Notes: a model not told the origin generated them from the letters alone. Counted from the first letter of the stretch, positions 50,733 through 60,443 are shown. The stretch is DNA of 64,000 nucleotides from Dysgonomonadaceae bacterium zrk40 (GCA_016916535.1 CP070276.1:2046001-2110000), one strand, 5' to 3'. Made by a program: numbers and translations.

Positions 50733-51994
50733 CCTTCCAGTTTGTATTCCTTGATTTTGCGGTATAACGTTCGTTCGGAGATCCCCAGATCGGTTGCGGC
50801 CAGCTTTCTCTTTCCCTGATGTCTTTCGAGTGCTCTTGCAATCATCTCCTTTTCTACCTCGCTGATGGAGAGTGCACTTTCTTCGTACTCTGTGGCCTCC
50901 TGAACGTCTCCTCGCTCGTGTTCCTGCAGTTTGATTTTCTTTGGCATTGTATCAAGTTTTACCGGTAGGGAGACATCTGCCTCTTCATGACGAATCAAGG
51001 AGGAGTGCATAGCAGCTGCATCTGTATCGTATGAAGACGAGCTGTTTCCCGTTCCCTCCATCAGATTTTTCACCACCTGTTTCAGGTCGGTGATATCTTT
51101 CTTCATGTCAAAGAGCACCTGGTAAAGGATCTCCCGTTCGTTTGCAAAAGAACGTTGGTCTGAATCGTTTAGTTGCGAAACAGGCACGGGCAGCATGCCC
51201 ACTTCATTGTAGGGGAGGTATTTTTGCAGGATATCAGCGTTGATCACCCGTTCCTGCTCGATAATGGAGATCTGTTCGGTGATGTTCTTGAGTTGGCGTA
51301 CGTTTCCCGGCCAACGGTAATTTTTCAGCAGTTCACGTGCATCGTCGGTAAGGCTGATGGGCGGCATCATGTATTTCTCTGCACAGTCACCTGTGAACTT
51401 GCGAAACAGAAGAGGAATGTCATCTTTTCGGTCACGAAGCGGCGGGATTCTTATCGGCACGGAGTTGAGACGATAGTAAAGATCTTCACGGAACTTGCCC
51501 TTCTCAACCGCTTTTACCATGTCCAGGTTGGTGGCTGCTACCACCCTCACATCGCTCTTCTCCACCTTAGAGGATCCCACCTTGATGAACTCCCCGCTTT
51601 CCAGCACGCGCAACAGACGTGCCTGCGTGGAGAGCGGCAGTTCACCCACCTCGTCGAGGAAAAGTGTCCCACCGTCAGCCACTTCAAAGTAGCCCTTACG
51701 GCTACCGGTAGCTCCGGTGAAGGAGCCTTTCTCATGGCCGAACAGTTCAGAGTCTATGGTTCCTTCAGGGATCGATCCGCAGTTGATGGCGAAATAGGGC
51801 CCATGCTTGCGACGGCTGTACTGGTGCACAATTTGTGGAAAGTTCTCCTTGCCGGTACCACTCTCTCCCGTGATCAGCACCGAAAGGTCGGTGGGAGCCA
51901 CTTGCAAAGCTACGTCGATTGCCCGGTCCAGCTCGGGAGAGCTGCCGATGATACCGAAACGCTGCTTGATTTGCTGTATAGGGTTCTTAGCCAT
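50729..51994 (-). CDS. Sigma-54-type AAA+ transcriptional activator without receiver domain
   Basis: 421 residues from the ATG ending at 51994. It starts directly with the AAA+ domain: Walker A GESGTGKE (43-50), the sigma-54 loop as GSFTGA (90-95), Walker B TLFLDEV and the WPGNVRQLKN sensor segment. A Fis-type HTH closes the protein (ERHQGKRKLAATDLGISERTLYRKIKEYKL). About 110 low-complexity residues separate the two. It has no sensory domain, so activity is set by expression or partner proteins. It is cotranscribed with lptE and secG. Confidence 0.9.
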   Translation of the reverse strand: MAKNPIQQIKQRFGIIGSSPELDRAIDVALQVAPTDLSVLITGESGTGKENFPQIVHQYSRRKHGPYFAINCGSIPEGTIDSELFGHEKGSFTGATGSRKGYFEVADGGTLFLDEVGELPLSTQARLLRVLESGEFIKVGSSKVEKSDVRVVAATNLDMVKAVEKGKFREDLYYRLNSVPIRIPPLRDRKDDIPLLFRKFTGDCAEKYMMPPISLTDDARELLKNYRWPGNVRQLKNITEQISIIEQERVINADILQKYLPYNEVGMLPVPVSQLNDSDQRSFANEREILYQVLFDMKKDITDLKQVVKNLMEGTGNSSSSYDTDAAAMHSSLIRHEEADVSLPVKLDTMPKKIKLQEHERGDVQEATEYEESALSISEVEKEMIARALERHQGKRKLAATDLGISERTLYRKIKEYKLEG

Positions 51995-52023
51995 ATCTGT
52001 TTGTTGTAATGCAAATGAACTAC

Positions 52024-52031
52024 CAAAGATA
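52024..52031 (-). promoter_or_regulatory. Candidate -7 box of the sigma-54 regulator operon
   Basis: Reads TATCTTTG on the minus strand, 29 bases upstream of the ATG at 51994. Confidence 0.5.
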
Positions 52032-52040
52032 CACAATTAT

Positions 52041-52871
52041 TCAGATTCTGCCCAACGAGTAGGTTCTAGCTTTGAGAAATCTGCCCAGTGCTTGAGTGTC
52101 ATCTTCAAAGTGGCCGATTTCCTCCGGCAGGATGGGATCGCCAAAGGTGAGTATCATCTCATATCCTTTTTTGTTATAGAGTTCGTGACAGAGTCGCAGG
52201 TTTCTTATACGCCACCCCAGTATGCGTGAAAGGTAGAACAGGGGACTGTTGTGGCCGGAGATGTGCAATGGGATCACTGGAGCCTTCACCTTGCGAATGA
52301 TCTTCAGGGCTGCAGGTTGCCAATCCCGGTCTTCAATCACCATCCCGCTTTTTTTTAAGTAAAGGTTAGAGACAGCACCGGCAGGGAAGAAGCCCAGAGG
52401 ATGTCCGTGACGGAGATGGGCAATGCTTTCACGGATGCCAGCATAGGTGACGCTCTTTTTCTCAGAATCCTTCATTGGATTCACTTTAATAAAGTTCTCC
52501 TCCATGGTATCTATAAGTCCCAGGAAGAAGTTGACCATCATGCGGTAATTGGGAAAACGAGTGGCCAAAGCCTCGATGATAGCAATGCCATCGATATGGC
52601 CATAAGGATGGTTTGAGACGGTGATAAAGGGCCGATCGCGGAACTGTTCCAAAACTTCTGAATTACGCAAGGTGCGCTTCACTCCCAGTTTGTCCAGCAC
52701 ATCACGACAAAAGTCCGGTCCCGTAAGGTGTTTGGAACGTTCGTAGATCTCGTTTGGTACGTTCAGTGCAGCAATCTTCATGCCCAGATCGATGAACCAG
52801 TCCCCATGTCTGCCACGGAAAATGGGGTGGATTCCCCGCACGTCATCGTGGCTTACAAGCATCTCTTTCAT
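52041..52871 (-). CDS. Lysophospholipid acyltransferase-like protein
   Basis: 276 residues. The acyltransferase motif is spaced wider than PlsC: VSNHPYGHIDG (H88 to D94, HxxxxxD), like the OlsA/hemolysin-like branch. A second block GFFPAGAVS with the substrate-binding residues and a third PVIPLHISG are present. No signal peptide; membrane association is expected. It probably esterifies a lyso-lipid, possibly an ornithine or glycine lipid typical of Bacteroidota; the substrate is inference. Confidence 0.83.
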   Translation of the reverse strand: MKEMLVSHDDVRGIHPIFRGRHGDWFIDLGMKIAALNVPNEIYERSKHLTGPDFCRDVLDKLGVKRTLRNSEVLEQFRDRPFITVSNHPYGHIDGIAIIEALATRFPNYRMMVNFFLGLIDTMEENFIKVNPMKDSEKKSVTYAGIRESIAHLRHGHPLGFFPAGAVSNLYLKKSGMVIEDRDWQPAALKIIRKVKAPVIPLHISGHNSPLFYLSRILGWRIRNLRLCHELYNKKGYEMILTFGDPILPEEIGHFEDDTQALGRFLKARTYSLGRI

Positions 52872-52969
52872 CCTTCTACAATGTTTTTCCGTTTATCTAA
52901 CTCAAATGCCACGTCATGGAGATGAAGTGGCATGCGAGCGGTTAATCAATATGTTGTACAGGGCTTCTT

Positions 52970-54352
52970 CTATGTTAGTTCCCTGATTAGGTCAATAATT
53001 TCTTTGCCGATTTTCTCGGCCGCATCAGCTGAGGCTGCCTCTGAATAGATGCGAATGATCGGTTCGGTGTTGGATTTGCGTAAATGAACCCATTTGTCAG
53101 GAAAGTCGATTTTCACCCCGTCGATATCGGTCACCTGCTGGTCGCTGAAGCGTTCTTTCATTTGCTGAAGTATAGCATCGGTGTCTATGTCGGGTGTTAG
53201 CTCCACTTTTTGCTTGGCCATGAAGTAGGAGGGGTACTCCTTTCGGAGCTGCGAAGGTGTTTTCCCGGTACGGGCCAGGTAGGTGAGGAAGAGCGCAATC
53301 CCCACCAAAGCATCCCTCCCGTAGTGTGATGCGGGATAGATTACACCTCCGTTGCCTTCACCACCAATGACAGCTCCCACCTCTTTCATCTTCTCAACCA
53401 CATTCACCTCTCCCACGGCAGCGGTATGGTAGGAACCTCCCCTGGCCAGGGTGATATCACGCAGGGCGCGACTGGAACTGAGATTTGAGACTGTGTTGCC
53501 GGGTGTATACTGCAGGACATAGTCGGCCATTGCGACTAGTGTGTATTCTTCACCAAATGGCTCCCCATCTTCACAATAGATTGCCAAACGGTCCACATCA
53601 GGATCGACAGCAAATCCCACTGTAGCTTTTGAACTGCGTGTGAGCGAAGATAGCTCGGTGAGGTGCTGTGGCAATGGCTCTGGGTTGTGAGAGAAGTTGC
53701 CGTGAGGGGCACAGTGGAGTTTGAAGATCTCTTTCACTCCCAGTGCGTAAAGCAATTCGGGGATAGCGATGCCCCCAACCGAGTTGACGCAGTCCACCGC
53801 AACGCGAAAGTTCGCAGCAGCGATTGCATCAACATCTACCAGCTCGAGCGAAAGTACCGACTGTATATGATCATGTAAGAACTGTTTTTGTGTGATCTTT
53901 CCCAGATTATCCACCGGCGGGAAGGTAAAGGCGCCTCCCTCAGCCAGTGCCAGAATCTCTGCCCCTTCAGCCGCATTTAGGAATTCACCTTTGTGGTTCA
54001 ACAGTTTCAGGGCGTTCCACTGGCGCGGATTATGGCTTGCAGTGATAATGATTCCTCCTTGGGCAGACTCTCGGGTTACAGCAATCTCAGTGGTGGGGGT
54101 AGTTGCCATGCCGATGTCAGTAACATCGCATCCCATCGCAATGAGTGTACCTGTGAGGATGCGATGTACCATCTCACCTGATATGCGGGCGTCACGTCCT
54201 ACTACAATCCTGGTTTTGCCCTCTTTCGATTGGTTCTTGATAAAGGTGGCGTAGGCTGCCGTAAATCGCACAATATCTGAAGGTGTAAGGTTGTCTCCTG
54301 GCTCACCGCCAATTGTGCCTCTGATGCCGGAAATTGATTTGATCAATGTCAT
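52970..54352 (-). CDS. glmM: Phosphoglucosamine mutase/phosphohexomutase (GlmM-like)
   Basis: 460 residues from the ATG ending at 54352 (MTLIKSISGIRGTIGG). Catalytic phosphoserine S106 lies in TASHNPRQWNALKLL, the metal loop is DPDVDRLA, sugar-binding GEGNGGVIYP and the phosphate-binding RKSNTEPIIRIYSE. It converts glucosamine-6-P to glucosamine-1-P or a related hexose phosphate. The gene symbol is likely but other hexose specificity cannot be ruled out. Confidence 0.9.
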   Translation of the reverse strand: MTLIKSISGIRGTIGGEPGDNLTPSDIVRFTAAYATFIKNQSKEGKTRIVVGRDARISGEMVHRILTGTLIAMGCDVTDIGMATTPTTEIAVTRESAQGGIIITASHNPRQWNALKLLNHKGEFLNAAEGAEILALAEGGAFTFPPVDNLGKITQKQFLHDHIQSVLSLELVDVDAIAAANFRVAVDCVNSVGGIAIPELLYALGVKEIFKLHCAPHGNFSHNPEPLPQHLTELSSLTRSSKATVGFAVDPDVDRLAIYCEDGEPFGEEYTLVAMADYVLQYTPGNTVSNLSSSRALRDITLARGGSYHTAAVGEVNVVEKMKEVGAVIGGEGNGGVIYPASHYGRDALVGIALFLTYLARTGKTPSQLRKEYPSYFMAKQKVELTPDIDTDAILQQMKERFSDQQVTDIDGVKIDFPDKWVHLRKSNTEPIIRIYSEAASADAAEKIGKEIIDLIRELT

Positions 54353-54392
54353 GTTCTGTATCTCGGTTTTGTATGCTCTATAGGTATAATTT

Positions 54393-54947
54393 TCAGTATT
54401 TTCCCTGGAAACGATACTGTACAAAATCGTAGTAGGAGGGTTGGTATTGTGACCGATCGTTAGATGAACCCATGGTGAATGGAATGATCATCTTTACCTC
54501 CCCGTTGTGCCCCACACGCTCCAATGGTATCATCCAACCGGGGTTACTGTAGTAGCTTTTTGTGGTTGAGTTTACCGGGCCCAGATACTTCACTTCGACC
54601 GGATAAGCCAGATTTGAGTAGCGGATGGTGTCATCTGCCATGAAGTAGTGAAGGTCACGGAAACGAATATAGACAACCTGGTTTTGTGTTAGATTCGTAG
54701 TCGTGTCACCGTATGAGATGACATGGTAGTAAACACCTGAAGCAGGATCCTTGTAAAATTCTTTCTCCCCGAAGTTGCCACTCGCGGGATATTCGTCTAA
54801 GATGGTCAATTGTTGTTGGGCTATGAAAAGATCAATTGCTTTTTCTTCATCATTCAGGTAATCCGCATAGGTCTTCCGATCGTTGCAGGCGGGAATGATG
54901 AGCAACATTCCTAAAAGCGCAAATATGATAAGTATTGTTTTGTTCAT
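54393..54947 (-). CDS. DUF4827-type lipoprotein
   Basis: 184 residues from the ATG ending at 54947 (MNKTILIIFALLGMLLIIPAC, lipobox). The body begins NDRKTYADYLNDEEKAIDLFIAQQQLTIL and contains NQVVYIRFRDLHYFMADDTIRYSNLAYPVEVKYLGPVNSTTKSYYSNPGWMIPLERVGHNGEVKMIIPF. The late part looks FKBP-like, as described for this Bacteroidota family. The function is unknown. It lies directly upstream of glmM on the same strand. Confidence 0.8.
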   Translation of the reverse strand: MNKTILIIFALLGMLLIIPACNDRKTYADYLNDEEKAIDLFIAQQQLTILDEYPASGNFGEKEFYKDPASGVYYHVISYGDTTTNLTQNQVVYIRFRDLHYFMADDTIRYSNLAYPVEVKYLGPVNSTTKSYYSNPGWMIPLERVGHNGEVKMIIPFTMGSSNDRSQYQPSYYDFVQYRFQGKY

Positions 54948-55049
54948 ATATCTCTGTCGTCTAATTGATACTGATTGCAAAAGTACACAATCTGTACTAA
55001 AAATAACTTTATTACGCCGAAATAAACATTATCTATTCTTAAAAATGAA

Positions 55050-56108
55050 TTAATCCTGATTTATCGATTGTTTTAGGAGCTCTTCATACTTTTCGAGTCC
55101 TTCAGTAAATCTTTGCAAAGCCATTTCCAGGGAACCGTAAAACTCTCCACCCGATGCATTCAAGTGTCCACCTCCATTGAAAAAGTCTGAGGCAAACTCA
55201 TTGCAAGGGAATGATTGTTGTGAGCGAAAGGAGAGCTTGATCAGCCCCTCATCCTCACGAATGAAGGTGGAGAAGATGATTCCCCTGATGCTGAGGGGAT
55301 AGTTTACAAACCCTTCGGTGTCTCCCTTGTTGAACTGAAACTGGGCCTGATCCTCTTTTGAGAGCCAGATCAGTGCCGCATGCAGGTCGGGATATACCTC
55401 CATGCGTTTGGAGAGGGTGAACCCTAATAGGCGGAATCGTTCGGCTGAGTAGTTGTGAAACACCTTCGAGTAGATTGCATCTTTATTGATCTCTTTACGC
55501 AGAAGCAAACTGATGATCTCGAAAATTTCAGGATCACTGGAGTTGTAGGTGAATCCCCCAGTGTCGGTCATCATGCCGCAATAGATGCATTCCGCCTCTG
55601 TTTTCGACATCACTTCATACTTCCCTGCCTGAAACAGGAGTCGGAAAATTAGTTCGCTAGTGGAGGAAATATCAGGGTGGGATGCCACGATGTCGAACCC
55701 GTTGCCGGGAAGGAGGTGGTGGTCGATCAGAATCTTCGTTGCCGGTGATGCCTCCAACATGGGAGCCATCAGTCCTATTCGCTTGTGAATGTTGTAGTCG
55801 AGTGAGAAAATAAGATCGGCATGAAACAAAATATGCCTGGCTGCTTCTGGATTGTACTCTGCCACGCTGATATCACCAGCACCCTTCATCCATTTCAGGA
55901 AGTGGGGGAAAGAGTTGGGTACGATGATCCTGGCCTGTTTTCCCTGCTTCTTCAGGAAATGGTAAAGTGCAAGTGATGATCCAATGGCATCCCCGTCGGG
56001 GGAGAGGTGGGTGGTGATCACGATCTGCTCAGCCTCATTGATGGCTTGCATAATCTGATTCACCTTCCCAGGTTCAATCACGTCGGTGAGTGTTTCAGTA
56101 AACTTCAT
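55050..56108 (-). CDS. nrnA: DHH-family oligoribonuclease/PAP phosphatase NrnA
   Basis: 352 residues. DHH motifs: HLSPDGDAIGSS with D38 and D40, FSLDYN, LIDHHLLP and MMTDTGGF. The C-terminal DHHA1 domain has FNGGGHLNASGGEFYGS. It degrades short RNA (nanoRNA) and dephosphorylates 3'-phosphoadenosine 5'-phosphate, and in other phyla also pApA, so it may close the c-di-AMP pathway with CdaA encoded in this window. Confidence 0.92.
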   Translation of the reverse strand: MKFTETLTDVIEPGKVNQIMQAINEAEQIVITTHLSPDGDAIGSSLALYHFLKKQGKQARIIVPNSFPHFLKWMKGAGDISVAEYNPEAARHILFHADLIFSLDYNIHKRIGLMAPMLEASPATKILIDHHLLPGNGFDIVASHPDISSTSELIFRLLFQAGKYEVMSKTEAECIYCGMMTDTGGFTYNSSDPEIFEIISLLLRKEINKDAIYSKVFHNYSAERFRLLGFTLSKRMEVYPDLHAALIWLSKEDQAQFQFNKGDTEGFVNYPLSIRGIIFSTFIREDEGLIKLSFRSQQSFPCNEFASDFFNGGGHLNASGGEFYGSLEMALQRFTEGLEKYEELLKQSINQD

Positions 56109-56144
56109 TGAGAACGTTTCTTTTGATGATAAGCGGCAAAAGTA

Positions 56145-58109
56145 CTAAAAATTCAGTGAATAGGCTCCATCTTGTCGCACATCATGCACCGGGATACCCC
56201 TGTTGCGACAGCTCTCTCTGAATCTCACAGCCGAATAGCTCGACAGTGAGCTGTCGAGCACAATTAGTGAGGGCTGGAAGATACTGTAAAGTTGTTCCAC
56301 ATTGAAACAACAATATTGGGAAAGAATCAGGATATCTACTGGGAAGGTGTTGCTGTTTGTGAAATCGTTGAACGATCCATCGGAGAGACGGATGATTTTC
56401 TTGTTGGGGTGAGGCAATACCCCATTATCCGGTATCAGTATGGGGAAGTTATTCTCCTCTACATAAATCGAGATCTCACTGTAAGGTGAGTTGTTGAAAA
56501 CGACCAGCTGAGGGGAGGGGGGCTGCAAATGATCCAAAAGAGAAAGCAGTTGAAACAAGAGCAGTGATGATAGGGCAAGGATTAGTACACGGGGCCGTTT
56601 TTTTTTCATGAAGTGGCTAATCAGAAAAATGAAAATCAGCAGTAGTATAGAAGAAGGCAGTGAAATCTTTAGGCCGGTGAGTTGAGCGAAGGGAAGTGAT
56701 TCGATGAACTGAACAATGGTTAGCATGAGGTTTGTCAATAATTGAACAAGGCTATGGAGAATCTGAGGTAGCCACTCAAGAAAGTTCGACAGCGTTTTTG
56801 GCAACAAGCCGGTCAGCAACAACGGTATCATCGAATAGATGATGCCTCCCAAAAGCGGTACCACAAGGATGTTGGTGATGAAGAACCAGGTTGGAAAGGT
56901 GCCGAAATGGTATAACAAGAGTGGAAAGAGGCCTAGTTGAGCCGACAGAGAGAGGGTCATCAGGTTCCAGAGGTATTTTGTTATTTTCTTTTTGGTTATG
57001 ACCAGTGCCGCAATCCGAGGTTGAAACCATAGAATCGAAAAGACTGCTCCGAAGCTCAATTGAAAACTGATGTCATAGAAGCTGTTTGGTTGAAATATAA
57101 GAATCAGGAAAGCGGCTGCGGCCAGTGTGTTTACGGTGAAAGAGCTTTCTTGTCTAAGGCGCCCAATGCAATAAAGTGAAAGCATGATTACGGCCCTAAC
57201 TACCGATGCTGAGAGTCCTGCTAGGAAAGCATAACCGCAAAGCATCAGGATGATTGTCCATTGGCGGATGTGGAAGCCTATTCCCCTTGTACCAAGTGGT
57301 GACAGGAGCAGGGAGAGTATCAGATAGATTATCCCTGTGTGAAGTCCGCTTACTGCCAGCAGGTGAGCTGTGCCGGAGGCTTGGAAAGCCTTCTTGATGT
57401 CGTCCGAAAGGTATGCCTTGTAGCCGAGTGTTACTGCTGCTATAAAGGCATAAGTGTCCCCTACAAGCCCAAGAGAACGATAGTAACTGAGAATATTTAT
57501 CCGGCATCTTTGTGCCAACAGATAAGGAGTATTAATGCTTCTTCCTGTTATACTCCATTCATTGTCAGTAATATAATCTCTGGCGGCAAATCCTTTGTTG
57601 CACATATATCCGGCATAGTCCCATTCTCCGGGATTCCCGAAGTTGCGAAATGGTTCCGGTTGTGCACTGATAACAATTTCGTCGCCAGGCAATAGTTTCA
57701 TCGCACGGTTGCTTTTTTCCAGGTAGAGCATCACTTTCTTTTCCAATGGTGGAGCTGTTCGCACTGGGCATTGTACCGATCGCTCTTTCTCTTCAGGAAT
57801 ATCAAGTAGAACTGCGAGGTATGTTTTGCGATGTTCGGGGAAGGTGAATTTGCTGAATGCTCTCTGTTCACGGCATTGGAGCAGGGTTAAGCCAAAAAGA
57901 AAGAGGTAGGTGCCGGCACCGAAGATCCACCTGCATGCAAAGTGATTTAGGTTATGTCGTAAGAATGATAGGAAGAAGAGCAGGGCACCCAATAAAGTCA
58001 AAATCACATTCAGCAGTCCGATGTCTGAAAGGAATGGACTGGAAATGATAGCACCGACAACGGGGAGTAGAAGTCGGATAAAGGGCGTTTTACCAATCAC
58101 TTCGTTCAT
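56145..58109 (-). CDS. ComEC/Rec2-family DNA uptake protein
   Basis: 654 residues. An N-terminal DUF4131/OB-like part (LPGDEIVISAQPEPFRNFGNPGEWDYAGYMCNKGF), then the competence domain with HLLAVSGLHTGIIY and many helices. The C-terminal 110 residues replace the usual metallo-beta-lactamase domain and have no HxHxDH. It forms the inner-membrane DNA channel for natural transformation in competent species. Without the nuclease-like domain it is like other Bacteroidota ComEC proteins; activity cannot be judged here. Confidence 0.88.
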   Translation of the reverse strand: MNEVIGKTPFIRLLLPVVGAIISSPFLSDIGLLNVILTLLGALLFFLSFLRHNLNHFACRWIFGAGTYLFLFGLTLLQCREQRAFSKFTFPEHRKTYLAVLLDIPEEKERSVQCPVRTAPPLEKKVMLYLEKSNRAMKLLPGDEIVISAQPEPFRNFGNPGEWDYAGYMCNKGFAARDYITDNEWSITGRSINTPYLLAQRCRINILSYYRSLGLVGDTYAFIAAVTLGYKAYLSDDIKKAFQASGTAHLLAVSGLHTGIIYLILSLLLSPLGTRGIGFHIRQWTIILMLCGYAFLAGLSASVVRAVIMLSLYCIGRLRQESSFTVNTLAAAAFLILIFQPNSFYDISFQLSFGAVFSILWFQPRIAALVITKKKITKYLWNLMTLSLSAQLGLFPLLLYHFGTFPTWFFITNILVVPLLGGIIYSMIPLLLTGLLPKTLSNFLEWLPQILHSLVQLLTNLMLTIVQFIESLPFAQLTGLKISLPSSILLLIFIFLISHFMKKKRPRVLILALSSLLLFQLLSLLDHLQPPSPQLVVFNNSPYSEISIYVEENNFPILIPDNGVLPHPNKKIIRLSDGSFNDFTNSNTFPVDILILSQYCCFNVEQLYSIFQPSLIVLDSSLSSYSAVRFRESCRNRGIPVHDVRQDGAYSLNF

Positions 58110-58197
58110 TTCACGCGCATGGTGAAACCGATCGAAACTTCTCCGCTCTGCGAATAAAAGAGCCGAAGTCGCCTCTTTTAGAATTGTGTATTGTGTC

Positions 58198-58848
58198 TTA
58201 AAGCGCCTTCAGCTGTCGAATGGTCTCTTCAGGATCATCGGAAGAGAAAACGAAGCTGCCGGCCACCAGCACGTTAGCGCCGGCATCAACAAGTCTTCTG
58301 CCGGTCTCCAGATTAACACCTCCGTCAACCTGGATCAGTGTGGGAAGGTTTCTTTTTTCAATCATTTCCCTAAGCCTGGCAACCTTTCTAACAGTAGATT
58401 CAATGAACTGTTGTCCACCAAATCCGGGGTTTACAGACATCAGGAGTACCATGTCCAACTCCGGTAGAATCTCATCCAACAATGCAATCGGAGTATGGGG
58501 GTTCAGTGTAACTGCCGGCTTCATTCCTTTACGGCGAATCTCCTGAACCACCCGGTGCAGGTGATTGCATGCCTCGTAGTGAACATTCATGAAGGAGGCA
58601 CCGGCTGCCCTAATCTCATCGGTGAATTTTTCAGGACTGACAATCATCAGATGTACATCCAGCTTTTTTTGTGTGACGCTCTTCAATTGATTGATCACCG
58701 AAAATCCGAATGAAATATTCGGGACAAAGACACCATCCATGATATCCAGGTGGATCCAGTCTGCCTCACTTCTGTTGAGCATCTCAATATCCCTTTTGAG
58801 ATGAAGAAAATTGGCCGCCAGTAGGGACGGTGCTACAATCGTACTCAT
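58198..58848 (-). CDS. rpe: Ribulose-phosphate 3-epimerase
   Basis: 216 residues. TIM-barrel motifs: APSLLAANFLHL, DWIHLDIMDGVFVPNISFG, DVHLMI, LMSVNPGFGGQQF and IQVDGGVN. The metal-binding His and Asp residues are present. It interconverts ribulose-5-P and xylulose-5-P in the pentose phosphate pathway. A TACCTTTG -7 box at 58869-58876 on the minus strand probably drives it. Confidence 0.95.
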   Translation of the reverse strand: MSTIVAPSLLAANFLHLKRDIEMLNRSEADWIHLDIMDGVFVPNISFGFSVINQLKSVTQKKLDVHLMIVSPEKFTDEIRAAGASFMNVHYEACNHLHRVVQEIRRKGMKPAVTLNPHTPIALLDEILPELDMVLLMSVNPGFGGQQFIESTVRKVARLREMIEKRNLPTLIQVDGGVNLETGRRLVDAGANVLVAGSFVFSSDDPEETIRQLKAL

Positions 58849-59236
58849 TTGTTTATTTTTTCTGCTTCCAAAGGTAAAGAAAAATCTTTATTTGTGAAAA
58901 TTGAGGCCTTTTCACTCCTGATTATATTAATCAGGTATTCAATTCAGAATGAACAGTTTCTCGTTTTGAGGTATTCTTTTCTTAGGACAGTAGCATCTTG
59001 CATACTGACGAATGATCAGCAGTGATGTTAGGGAAGGGTGCACCTGTTCGCAGGGAGGCTTTTTTGCTGTTTTCTTTTCCTGTGGATTTTTTTTGTTCAT
59101 CAGCTCTTTGGCTTCTTAAAGGTAAACGTCCGGAGGATACAATTATTGCCATGACCCCAAAAATAACCTTCTTGTAGTAGACAAATCCCACTCTTTTACA
59201 TATCTTTGCCCACTTAAATCCATAAATACGACAATA
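58849..59236. other. Intergenic region between rpe and the TlpA-like gene
   Basis: Divergent promoters sit at both ends: TACCTTTG on the minus strand at 58869-58876 and TATCTTTG on the plus strand at 59201-59208. A small palindrome CCTGATT-ATATT-AATCAGG lies at 58917-58935. A minus-strand open frame at 58982-59191 has no protein-like features. No other signal seen. Confidence 0.55.
59201..59208 (+). promoter_or_regulatory. Candidate -7 box of the TlpA-like gene
   Basis: TATCTTTG, 28 bases upstream of the ATG at 59237. Confidence 0.55.
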
Positions 59237-60349
59237 ATGAGAAAATTATTTTATCTTTTTATATCAGCATTAATTCTGATCTCTTGTCAGAATGCAAATG
59301 AGTATACCATCAAAGGTACGGTTGCTAATCCAGGTTTTGAAGGAACAAATGTATATCTGCAGGAGATGACTGACGACGCAATGGTCACAACCGATACAGC
59401 AGTGGTGGAGAATGGTCGGTTTAGTTTCACGGGTGCGTCGGATGCTACCCACCTGCGCTTTGTCCTCTTGGATGAGTCGGTTGATCCGCGACAGGAGACC
59501 CGTATACCAATTTTATTGGAACCGGGAAAGTTAAAAGTCGCTTTCGACAGCGTGGTGACAGTAAGTGGCTCAACAATCAACGAAGCATATACCGATTTCA
59601 GGTCAAAACAACGTGAATTGGGGATGCAGATTCGCGAAGTAGTGGAACGTTACAACAGTGCCCAAGCTAACGGTACAATCACCGGGGAGATGGAAGCCGA
59701 GATCAACGCCAGCTACGACAGCATCAGTAACGAAATGACCGATTTGAACTTCAACTTCATCAAAGAGAACATCGGCAACGACTTGGGGCAGTACTCCTTC
59801 ATGGCTTCTTCTTCGATGTTTGAACCGGAACAACAGCGTGAGATTCTCGATTTAGCGGATGAGTCTTTCAAGTCTAAAGAGAATATTCAGCGTGTGGTAA
59901 AACGGTTAGAGAACCTGGAGAATGTAGCTATTGGAAAGAAATTTGTTGATTTCACACTGAACGATCCCAATGGCAATGAGGTATCGCTGTCACAATATGC
60001 AGGTCAGGGCAAGTATGTACTTGTCGATTTCTGGGCTGCCTGGTGTGGTCCCTGCCGTCAGGAGATGCCCAATGTGGCTGCAGCTTATGAAAAGTATAAA
60101 TCGAAAGGATTTGAAGTGGTTGGTGTTTCTTTCGACAGAAATCGCGACGAGTGGCTTGAGGGAATCAACCAGATGGAAATGGGTTGGCCGCAGATGTCAG
60201 ACCTGATGTATTGGGATAGTCCGATAGTGGACCTTTATGCCATTCAGGGTATTCCCCACACCATCCTGCTAGACAAGGAAGGCATTATCATTGAGAAAAA
60301 CCTGAGAGGTGAAGCATTGGATGCAAAACTGGAAGAGTTGATGCCATAA
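59237..60349 (+). CDS. TlpA-like thiol:disulfide lipoprotein with DUF4369
   Basis: 370 residues with a lipoprotein signal (MRKLFYLFISALILISC). An N-terminal DUF4369 beta domain (YTIKGTVANPGFEGTNVYLQEM) and a helical linker are followed by an AhpC/TSA-thioredoxin domain from about 235, with WAAWCGPC (C270 and C273), then cis-Pro GIPHTILL. It reduces or exchanges disulfides in the periplasm or at the outer membrane, a common Bacteroidota type. It is monocistronic, with a terminator directly after. Confidence 0.92.
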   Translation: MRKLFYLFISALILISCQNANEYTIKGTVANPGFEGTNVYLQEMTDDAMVTTDTAVVENGRFSFTGASDATHLRFVLLDESVDPRQETRIPILLEPGKLKVAFDSVVTVSGSTINEAYTDFRSKQRELGMQIREVVERYNSAQANGTITGEMEAEINASYDSISNEMTDLNFNFIKENIGNDLGQYSFMASSSMFEPEQQREILDLADESFKSKENIQRVVKRLENLENVAIGKKFVDFTLNDPNGNEVSLSQYAGQGKYVLVDFWAAWCGPCRQEMPNVAAAYEKYKSKGFEVVGVSFDRNRDEWLEGINQMEMGWPQMSDLMYWDSPIVDLYAIQGIPHTILLDKEGIIIEKNLRGEALDAKLEELMP

Positions 60350-60374
60350 CCTGACCGAACAGATAAACATAAGA

Positions 60375-60405
60375 ATGGAGCTACCCCAGGTGAGCTCCAT
60401 TTTTT
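60375..60405 (+). terminator. Terminator of the TlpA-like gene
   Basis: ATGGAGCT (60375-60382) pairs with AGCTCCAT (60393-60400), followed by T-run. An apparent upstream start of the amidase gene lies inside this hairpin and is not used. Confidence 0.7.
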
Positions 60406-60443
60406 GTTTCAATAAAATTATTTCCTATTTTTGTGGAAAAGAT

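Noticed and set aside
58982-59191. 69-codon minus-strand frame between rpe and the TlpA-like gene
   Set aside because: No recognisable domain, low-complexity basic content and no promoter or conserved neighbour.
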